Shown here: one piece after another, positions 56,147 to 64,000 of the stretch
Layout of the letters: each line of letters begins with the position of its first letter
Position numbering within the stretch: position 1 is the first letter of the stretch
NCBI GenBank assembly: GCA_038503035.1
Contig: JAVSML010024245.1
Coordinates: 186,001-250,000, forward strand
Direction: 5' to 3'
Origin: Crocodylus rhombifer
Lineage: Eukaryota > Chordata > Crocodylia > Crocodylidae
Length of the DNA: 64,000 nucleotides
Position numbers and translations under genes: made by a program
Notes under the pieces: generated by a model
What the model was told of the DNA's origin: nothing
Databases searched by the model: none
The model's input: only the letters and a program-made list of their open reading frames with translations

Positions 56147-59114
56147 AGCTTGCAGATAAAGATTTTTATTTGCAGTTTCTCAGTTGGTCCAAGAAAAGGT
56201 ATCTGTTTACCAGAGACATTTTAGAATTTGGGAATAGGATGTGAGCATGCAAAAGGTGCAACGGTCCCTTCCCAAAGTCATCCTGCTACAATCTTCTTGC
56301 ATGGATGTAACAAAGAAAAAATTGGCTCCACGGACCTTGTAGTTGTCTTGGGGGGCAATTCAAGCAATTAAGACAATGACAGTCAACCCTGCTCAAATAC
56401 ACACACTTGTTCAGGCACCTCATGTAGTGCCTCGATTTTGGCCTGAAAGGATCCAAAGGTGACTAAATGTATAGTACTACAGGCAGCCACCTAAGCATCT
56501 AATTCCCCTCAAAGACTGCTGCAGTCCAAATTGGTGCTGGGAACAACTAAACTCTTCCTATGTCCCTGATTAGGCGAGGACACAGTATGCCTAGGAAGAG
56601 GCTGAGAGCATGCATGCAGCTAAACAGAAAATAAAGATGTTGCCTGCTTTTTGCCTAATGGCTTAATGCCAAGAGCTCTTAAATACGGATTCTGAGCCTT
56701 CCTCAGCCAGAAGGGACTCAAAATCACCCTTTAACCTAAGCACCAAGCTATGCTGGAGGTACTGTGCTTTATCCTGGCATCCATGATCCTGTAAGTTAGG
56801 CATCTCCCCTCTGAGTGAGCTGTATCCTGATGCCATGGGAGTATTACCCTTTCTGCCCTGAGTTGGAAGCCTGAGCTCCTGGGAGAAGAGGGAGTTCAAA
56901 CTTACCTCTGTGCCTAGGCTTCCTATCGGCTAGTTGTTGCCACCTCTTTGATGAGAGGCTAAGGGATTTGGTTCACTCTTGTGAAACATTAGTTATCCAC
57001 ATTCATTGAAGAGAGAGCCTGGTCCTGTCAGTTTGGACAGGGAGCAAGGTGCCTCCATTTTAGGCATTGCAATGCCCAAGTGAGACGCAGTGATCAGGAT
57101 CTGGCTCCACTGCCTTTCAGAGTTTTCTATGGGGTAACTCTGTATTGCAACCTCCCAGGAAACACGAGCGTTACCCTGTAAGATCTGGAAGCAAATTGAC
57201 TAGAATTTTTCTATTTCCCATCCTCATTACTTATCCCTCCCCGAAGAGTATATTCACAGCATGCTGCTTTCTGTTCTTGTTACAATCTTTGACACAGGAT
57301 GGATCCATTGGAATGTGCATGTTACATCAAATGTGTGAAAAATATAATGAACGCTAACATTTTGCCCGGTCTCAGTAGCCTCCAATTTTAATGACATCCC
57401 TATGTCAACAAGGGCAACCTGGCCTTGCTAACCTGTGGGGAAAAGGTGAGGCAAATAGCCACTAAAAAAACACCCCCAAAAGGCCAGTGTTGGAATTTGC
57501 CAGGGCATTAACATCCCCACGCTTCAACATTTTGACGTGGCCGGTAACGAAAAGTGGCACAACATAGATACATCCTTGTAAGAGAGTGACAGAAATGAGA
57601 ATGGGAAGTGGTTCAAAAAGTCTCTGCCCGTTCTCATTACAAGCTCAAGATGGTAACCTCTCTTCCTTCCCTCAATGCCTTCCTGGCTCTGAAATATTCA
57701 CAGCCCTCTTTTCATCCTATTTTTTTTCCTACATTGTACTTCACAAAAAGGCAGTGTTGCAATGCTTCGATTTCTGAGCCTTCCCATTTTCACTGGAGTT
57801 CCATGACCCCATTTTGATGTGGCACAGAATAGCACAGCATCATACCAAAAAAAAAAAAACCAAAGAAGAAAAGACAAACATTATACAATATAAACCCTAA
57901 TCATGTAGTTATAAGTAAAAAAAAAAAAGAGGTTTGAAAGTCTGGAGCTTTGTCTTTCCCATTTCACATAGTCCTGATTTTTTTTTTAAAAAAGCATCTC
58001 CCTGAGGTTCCTGCTGCATCTATCTTATAAATGATTCTCTTTGAACAAAATCTAGTGCAAGTTCTTCCCCCCCAGCCCCCCTCTTTCAAACTTAGAGGCA
58101 ATGATTCCATATCAGAGCACTGAAACTCTTGACAGCTCAGTGGGGGTGAGGAGGAAAAGAGGAAGCAGGATTATCTGAGAGAGAAAGAAAAAAGGGGAAG
58201 AAATTCAAAGTCAGGCCAGAGATGACAGAAGAATCAGGGTAGCAGCTGTACAGAATCTTACTTGATCTCTGCCGAAGATGTGGTACGTAGGGGTGAATGA
58301 CAACTTCTAATTAAAATTGTGACTGATTACCATGTAAGAAGTGACACAATTTGTTGAAGACCTGGAGTTGAAGATGAATCACTTTTATTTGCAGAAAATG
58401 CTAATTTAAAGTTATGCATTTTTAGATGAACATCTGTGGCATGTTTCTGATCAAATTCACACCATAATTAAAGCTCTTTTCTGCCTAAAACTTTTAAATT
58501 GTCTTTTATCTGAGCATTGACTTTGCATAAGAGTAAACAAGGCTGAAAGAAACATTAAGATAGAATTTGGGAGGAGCTCGCCATACCTCAGTGCCTCATT
58601 TGACATTTCAGTAATACCAGCAGTTTAAAACCTGGTATCTACTTCAATGCAATAATCTCACAGATCTGCATCAAGCAACTCAGGATATTATTTTTCAGAG
58701 TCCCAAGCTGCGTTTACTTGTTATATATGCATGTGAGCTAGATTCATATCCCCTTTGTTAGGGACACAAACATGACTATTGTTCAGGCATGTGTTCCTGG
58801 CTCACTGGAAAACGTATTTTAAAATTTAGTTTCAGATTGCGATTAGACCACCTGTGGGTTTTCATCTTCAACAGTCAATCTCAATCTGTGTTCAAACAGA
58901 TATTGTTCAACACAGATCCTTGTTGCCAAAGTCATTCTCCCTTTTCAGTTGCTTTGCATTTTTCTGGCAGAGCAAGGCTCTTGGGAATCTGCTCTGATGG
59001 TGTGTGTATAGGATCCCACTGAATAAGGAAATCCTAGAGTGTCATGAAGCTGGAGTAACTGGTTCTTTAATCCCTAGTCCCAATGCTGTTGTCATGAAAA
59101 GGTGGGTAGTGATG
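56147..59114. other. No gene recognised; several homopolymer runs
   Basis: A-runs at 57848-57859 and 57919-57930, a T/A switch at 57979-57993. Around 56400-57080 repeated words (AGGCACCTCATGTAGTGCC, AAGGTGCCTCCATTTTAGGC) suggest an old interspersed repeat, not firmly bounded. A minus-strand 78-codon frame at 56663-56899 has no domain. Confidence 0.4.
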
Positions 59115-59165
59115 GAGACATGAAGAAGGGTAATTTGTGCCCAAAAGCTTATCTAAACTTTTTCA
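59115..59165 (+). repeat. Penelope-type tail fragment with decayed hammerhead-like core
   Basis: ACATGAAGAAGGGTAATTTG followed by TGCCCAAAAGCTTATC. It matches the 60178 tail in GAAGAAGGG...TTTGTGCCC. A hammerhead core needs CUGANGA and GAAA around a stem; here the stem GGG/CCC is kept but the core reads ATGAAGA and AAAA. Inactive if ever one. Confidence 0.5.
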
Positions 59166-60177
59166 GCCATGCATCTCATCCCAATGATCTTTGCCACTGC
59201 AGATTCTGAAGCAGTGGGTAAGTTCCTATGGAGTTAGCTCCAGTCCTTGTAATTTCAAATGGGTCTAAATTAGGGCCAAGGTGAATCTTGGCTACATCCT
59301 GGACACAGGACAAATATAGGTTTCCTGTCCACTAAGGAAGGTGAAGGTTAGGTGGACTCTTGGATAAAGCCCAGAATTATTAAGTTAAAATACTGACAAG
59401 GTGAAATGATTCCTGTATTTTCTTACATATAGCCCGCACACCTTTCCCCCTAAAAATCGGCCCCCTCAAAATGAGGAGTGTTAAGCAGAGAATCCTCCCC
59501 CCCCCCGGGATAGAAGCACCTTTGCTCCAATTTCTGCTCCAGATGGAGCAGCTGAGGGAGTCAATGTATTAATGGCTCATTGTTCTTCACTCCAGAGGTG
59601 TTAACCACCATCTCTCCTTTTTAGTAGTCTTAATATTCCACTAAATCAGGCTAACCTCTCCCAGGGAAATTTCGCTATCTGCTAGCAGCTTTTTGTTTCT
59701 CTCCTATTTCACCTTCAATTATGCAGGAAGGGGAGGATGAGCCAGCTAAAGATCAGAGCTTAATCTTGTGGAGCCACATGCCCGGAAAAATCTATATTGC
59801 TTCAGCCCGCTTTTCAAAAGTAAGGTTCATGTTATATTCCGGGGAAAGTTTGGTGTGACAAAATATAGCATGCTGTTTTGTTTGTCACTCAACTTCAGTC
59901 ATACAATTTTTGTGCCTAATTCTACAGGTTTGATGCTGCATTTCTGAGTTCAGAAAGAACACCTTTGAAATCAGTGCAAGATCCATGATTTTTAATGGGA
60001 GTTTTACTTGACTATGAAGAGCAAGATTGAGTACTCTGTTAGCATATAGATAGCAACACTGTATTATAGAATACATGATGGATACATTCATTTGGCACTT
60101 GATCCAAAAACCACTGAAATCAGGGAAGCATATTGGCTTCTGTCCTACCCAGGAGAACACAAAACACCAGCAGACTC
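59166..60177. other. No gene recognised
   Basis: C-run at 59493-59505. A 151-codon minus-strand frame at 59885-60340 spans non-coding and Penelope-tail sequence and has no domain; it is treated as chance. A TTTTTAATGGGAGTTTTACTT-like phrase near 59990 resembles old sauropsid repeats. Confidence 0.4.
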
Positions 60178-60262
60178 TTGCTATGCTTGAAGAAGGGTGT
60201 TTGTGCCCAACAGTTTGCAAATAACAGTTTTTCCAACTATGTAGTTTGTCTACTAAAAGTCC
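60178..60262 (+). repeat. Penelope-type tail with hammerhead-like motif
   Basis: TTGAAGAAGGGTGTTTGTGC, CCAACAGTTTGCAAATAAC and TTCCAACTATGTAGTTTGTC in order. The antisense of the end part is found at 31540-31590, next to a Penelope-like reverse transcriptase. Hammerhead ribozyme motifs are known in Penelope-like elements; here TTGAAGA replaces CTGAAGA and AACA replaces GAAA, so cleavage is not expected. Confidence 0.55.
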
Positions 60263-60264
60263 AA

Positions 60265-60543
60265 CAAGATATCCAATACACTTTGATTGATGGCATAAAT
60301 AGAAAACACAAATATTAAAGGATTCCAACTGGAAGGACAATTGTCATAGAAGAAAAGGAGAGCAGCGCAGCTTTGCATAGAATTTAAACTTTTTAAAGGG
60401 ACGTTTTGTGTTTGGATGGGAAAGGAGTTCTATGAAAGCAGAAAGTAAGAGGGGGAACACCCCTTCCCCCCCCCCCCCCACCAAAAAAAAAAAAAAGCCC
60501 ACCCTACTTAGATCCTCTGCTAATGTTACTTGGCATAGCCTCA
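60265..60543. repeat. Left arm of a near-perfect 279-bp inverted repeat
   Basis: Runs from CAAGATATCCAATACAC to GGCATAGCCTCA. Its reverse complement is at 61255-61532 with one substitution (A versus G) and one single-base indel. Both arms carry equal 14-base C/G and 14-base A/T runs. The left end touches the Penelope-type tail (60178-60262). Confidence 0.95.
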
Positions 60544-61254
60544 CTGTTTTACTTCTCACTGTTTGCAGTTGGAAGTTCAGGAAAAGGGTAAGAACAGCAT
60601 TTTGTACTCTTGCCCTGAATTACAGACCCTACAGCTTGAAATAGAACAGAATCTTCTTCAGCCATTTACAGGATAGTCAATTTTAAAAAAAAATAACTGG
60701 GGAGTTCTACCCAGCAAAAGCCTGTGGTTCACATCTGGATTTGCCAGTTCATTATGCATTGTACTTGCATATTGATTATAAAGATCATCTACGTTGGCAT
60801 AGATGTAGCTTTTAGTAATGGCATATATAGTTCAGAAGTAAAGAATGTACAGGTAAAATTTGTAGGCAATTCTCAAAGGGGGAAAAGTCATCCACATGCA
60901 TTTAGCACAGGAAGCCTACATACAAAAGATATATGGAGGAGAATCCTTTCACCTCCCTGAGTTGTAAAGATGTCAAAAATAAACTAGGATACATAGAAGC
61001 ATGTTAGCCTTCTCTTCCCCCTCTACATGGCTAGAGGCCATAAACCAGAAAATCATTTTGGATAATATTGGGTAATTCATATTCTCAAACCCTACTTTTC
61101 ATTTTTCTTTAAAAAGCTATCAGGTGAGTTATGGAGCTAGCCAAGAAAGAAAACTGTGTGAAATGTATAATGGCAGCAAATTCCCCAAATACCAATTTTA
61201 TCAAAATATTTCAATGGCCAAATTTTCAGCTGGTATATACCTACGTAGACTTAC
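60544..61254. other. Spacer (711 bp) between the inverted arms
   Basis: AT-rich, no recognisable repeat or coding motif. A 78-codon plus-strand frame (60724-60960) shows no domain. Confidence 0.6.
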
Positions 61255-61532
61255 TGAGGCTATGCCAAGTAACATTAGCAGAGGATCTAAGTAGGGTGGG
61301 TTTTTTTTTTTTTTGGCGGGGGGGGGGGGGGAAGGGGTGTTCCCCCTCTTACTTTCTGCTTTCATAGAACTCCTTTCCCATCCAAACACAAAACGTCCCT
61401 TTAAAAAGTTTAAATTCTATGCAAAGCTGCGCTGCTCTCCTTTTCTTCTATGACAATTGTCCTTCCAGTTGGAATCCTTTAATATTTGTGTTTTCTATTT
61501 ATGCCATCAATCAAAGTGTATTGGATATCTTG
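61255..61532. repeat. Right arm of the 279-bp inverted repeat
   Basis: TGAGGCTATGCCAAGTAAC at its start and GTATTGGATATCTTG at its end. It stops 58 bp before an assembly gap. TATTGGATAT is repeated just after the arm (61533-61542), a possible microhomology at the junction. No target duplication is seen outside the two arms. Confidence 0.95.
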
Positions 61533-61590
61533 TATTGGATATTACTACTGGAAGACACCTTTCTAAATTATTGAATCTAGTGCTGTCACT

Positions 61591-61600
61591 NNNNNNNNNN
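61591..61600. other. Assembly gap
   Basis: Ten N, 58 bp downstream of the inverted repeat and at the edge of an old CR1 fragment. Confidence 0.95.
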
Positions 61601-62060
61601 ACATGACTTCTATGGGAATACTGTTGCAGAAACTTAGTGATCAACTAGCTAGCAACCTGCTCTAATTGCAAGTCAGAATTTATTCATGGCTTCTTCATAC
61701 TCATTTTGTTCCTGTGTCAATATTCTCTGTTACCTTAAACAGTTCTTTTCCCTCCTGACATATTTCTACATGGCATATTCTCACTCAGCCTTCCTTTTCC
61801 AAGGTTATACAAGCCAAACTCTTTTTGTCTCCTGTCATAAAAATATGATGTCCATTCCCCAATCATCTTAGTAGCCCTTCTTGCATATGTTCTGCTTTAA
61901 ATGATTTTTTTCCTTAAGCATAGGTGACCAAAAATGTATGTTCAACTCCAGGTAAGGTTTCACCAATGCCTTGTTCAACGACATGAACACTTACTTCCCC
62001 GTCTCTCTATATCAGCTTCCTTAGGGCAAATCAGGAAGGCCTTGCTGGGTTCGGTGATGG
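61601..62060 (-). mobile_element. Ancient CR1-like LINE fragment
   Basis: On the plus strand the order TTCCAAGGTTATACAAGCC, CATCTTAGTAGCCCTTCTTG, GTGACCAAAAATGTATGTTC, AACTCCAGGTAAGGTTTCAC and CAATGCCTTGTTCAACG is the antisense of the CR1 C-terminal coding region (compare CCCAGAACTGGACACAGTAC at 46110). Divergence is much greater than in the other copies. Its 3' end may lie across the gap. Confidence 0.65.
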
Positions 62061-63738
62061 TACTTTTTGAGCCCTGGAAGAAGAATGCCCTATGCAAATC
62101 AGGTACAACTAAATTAGGTTCGTTACAAATTTGGAACAGCCCATGTTTGTTAGGAAAATAAGTTAATAAGTTTCAGCTGATTTTTGCTGCAAGTACATTT
62201 AAAAAGTGTACCCCAAGTGAAAACCAAGAGGAACAAAAATGATGGGTCCCCTCCCTACACAATCAGCTCTGCAAATTCAACCAGAGTTGTCAGCCAAGTT
62301 GGGTTACTGCTTCTCCCAACACCTTATCAAAAATTCTCTAGGCAAAAGTATACCATCACCAACACCTAGAACATTTCATTTTCAGTGTTACCGGTTAACC
62401 CTGTATTTATAACTTTGCAAACAGTTGTGGATGATGTGCCCACAGACATACAATCCAGTATTCTGTGTTAATGTGTTCTTTTGCCACCATCCACATCACA
62501 ATATTTGAGTGACTCTGTGCAAACACATGACACTTTAGTCCCACAGCAACTTACAGTGGTTCTGTACAGTGATTTCAGTTTTATCAGCATTCAGAGCTGC
62601 CAACCAGCTCTCCCAATATAACTAGTTACAGCAGGTGCTACTACAACTCTTTGTTACTTGGTGGCACTGATGCCAATAATAGGCATGTGTAAACTGTTAC
62701 CCAGGGATAAAATAGCATGGATCCAGCCCACAGGGTCCAGGAAGTTTGCATTTGGGAAGAGGTGGTGATTAATGCTGACATTGTTCCCCTACCATCACGT
62801 TTCCAAGCCCCACAACTAGAAGACATGGCCCTGTGAGAAGGAGCCAGCTGGGACCAGGGCTCAGGAAGCAGGCCTGATCCAGCATACACAGGGCCAGGGC
62901 TCAGGTGGCAGGCCTCATCCAATGCATCCAAGGCTGGGTCCTGGGGCTCAGGTGGCAGGCCCAACCTCGCATACGAGGGGCCAAGGCTGGGATGCTAGAC
63001 TTGACCCAGCAATTGGGACTGGGGCAGTAGGGCTGAAACACTATCTGTTGTGTGGGGTTGGGACCACAGGTACAATATGACACATGGGACTGGAGCCCAG
63101 CCCAGAGACCAACCCTGCAACATTCATTCAGACTGGGGCCCAACTGTTGGGCACCACAAGGTTGGAGCTGCAGACTTACCACAAGTACAGTGGTGTAACT
63201 TATACCCATTAATGTAACTAGGAGTGGATGAGTAGGACATTAGTCCCAGGTGCCAGTTGAGAGGGGGTGCCAGGATGGCAGCTCCCAGAAGGCATGCCCT
63301 GCAGTGCAACAGCCTATGTCTGAGTAATCTCTGCCAAGGGAGCAGTGCCAGTGGCAGTGGTCCATGGGGGATGAGATCTGTTCTCCAGCTCTTGGAAAGA
63401 CAAGATCACCCCCCAAAAGTGTGGTTAAGTCAGAGGGATGATGCCATTATCACAGCCACCATCATGGATAACATACTATGGGCTGAAATGGGGACATCCA
63501 GAGCAAATAGCTGAGGCTGCCATAATTTAAGCTCCTTATGTAGCATCTGAACCTCTGAGGACCAGGCACAGAAGGAAGAATATGATATACACTTGCCAGT
63601 GAACAAGACTGTTCTTTTTTACTTCACAGCCCATCCCAGGGCTCAGTTTCACACTCTACAGTCAGTCTATTCCCACTTTTTGCTATAATTCCTTTACAAA
63701 TCTTGAAACACTTTGCTTGATTTTTTTTCTCCTTTTAG
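62061..63738. other. No gene recognised; decayed hAT-like and tandem sequence
   Basis: ATGGATCCAGCCCACAGGGT near 62718 resembles words inside hAT-derived sauropsid repeats. A short tandem array lies at 62848-63000. Frames on the minus strand (62641-63309) are products of this repetitive text. Confidence 0.4.
62848..63000. repeat. Imperfect tandem repeat, period about 41-55 bp, three copies
   Basis: The unit starts GGCTCAGG and includes (A/T)GGCAGGCC(T/C)..ATCCA and CATACA-type words: CAGGGCTCAGGAAGCAGGCC, CAGGGCTCAGGTGGCAGGCC and TGGGGCTCAGGTGGCAGGCC begin successive units. Confidence 0.7.
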
Positions 63739-63942
63739 TTCATGCAGCAAAATAGGACCCTTGACAAGTGGAAAGACATAATGAACTACAAAGCCCAGAA
63801 TCTGACTGGAAGTGGGAATCTGAACCTGTCCCCAAGGGAATGGAAGCTGATGGTGCAGCTGTGTGAAATCCTGGTACCCTTGGAGGAAGATGCACATGAA
63901 TTCATTACACAGACATTTCCCTCAGCCCAGCCATCTGACTAA
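63739..63942 (+). pseudogene. hAT-transposase-like open frame behind a splice acceptor
   Basis: A polypyrimidine tract and AG (63720-63738) are followed at once by an open frame (TTC, then ATG at 63742) of 66 codons, ending at TAA 63940-63942. LSPREWKLMVQLCEILVPLE near residues 29-48 matches the hAT/ZBED pattern L(S/T)..EW.L...L..IL.P.E.AT. The frame ends in FPSAQPSD where hAT proteins have a (Y/F)P(S/T)... block. Whole hAT transposases exceed 500 residues, so this is a piece: either an exon of a longer gene or a decayed transposon. The rest would lie upstream or beyond the window. Confidence 0.6.
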
Positions 63943-64000
63943 CATGTCTGTTGATTCCAACACTAGCACAGCAGAAGGAAAAATCTTCAGAGTAGAATAT

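Noticed and set aside
59115..60262. Active hammerhead ribozymes
   Set aside because: Stem-like GGG/CCC is present, but the essential CUGANGA and GAAA core bases are altered in both copies.
59885..60340. 151-codon minus-strand open frame
   Set aside because: No domain, no conserved motif; it overlaps the Penelope-type tail and the start of the inverted repeat.
1..64000. CRISPR arrays, operons, bacterial-type signals, rRNA or tRNA genes
   Set aside because: Nothing with regular spacers, ribosomal similarity or cloverleaf potential was seen; the composition and repeats are those of vertebrate nuclear DNA.

Overview
This window reads as vertebrate nuclear DNA from a sauropsid, most likely a crocodilian (turtle not excluded). 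The evidence is several CR1 LINE copies with the (CTATGAAT)-type 3' end, many small hAT-like and 3-bp-TSD DNA transposons, Penelope-like debris and solo LTRs, all in an AT-rich background without open frames that look like host exons. The species is an inference; no host gene could be recognised. The longest open frames are decayed transposon proteins or chance frames inside repeats. The window is best read as an intergenic or intronic interval shaped by transposons.

Layout. 1-1550: a minus-strand CR1 split by a second, plus-strand CR1 (351-702). 4875-5097: a hairpin MITE with hAT-like features. 8224-8931: two adjacent DNA transposons, then an old CR1 tail. 15785-17654: a 3-bp-TSD DNA element split by a 1.3 kb CR1. 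18587-28370: a cluster of non-autonomous DNA elements, three of them hAT-like. 30784-31868: a candidate solo LTR and a Penelope-like reverse-transcriptase fragment. 34210-35380: a C/T-rich repetitive block. 36460-37465: minus-strand CR1. 41239-42254: a CpG-rich solo LTR candidate with an internal minisatellite and an assembly gap. 45622-49150: the longest CR1 copy (about 3.5 kb), with remnants of ORF1 (SGNH esterase-like end), endonuclease and reverse transcriptase. 52084-55714: a duplicated 150-bp block of unknown nature and three CR1 tails. 59115-61532: hammerhead-like Penelope tails and a nearly perfect 279-bp inverted repeat next to a second gap. 63739-63942: a hAT-transposase-like open frame behind a good splice acceptor.

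No pathway or operon is visible. The useful content is the insertion history: nested insertions order several families in time, and paired terminal repeats with target-site duplications define short elements that could be turned into family consensuses. The inverted repeat at 60265-61532 is the most striking signal, but assembly error is a serious alternative. Boundaries were read by eye and may be off by a few bases.
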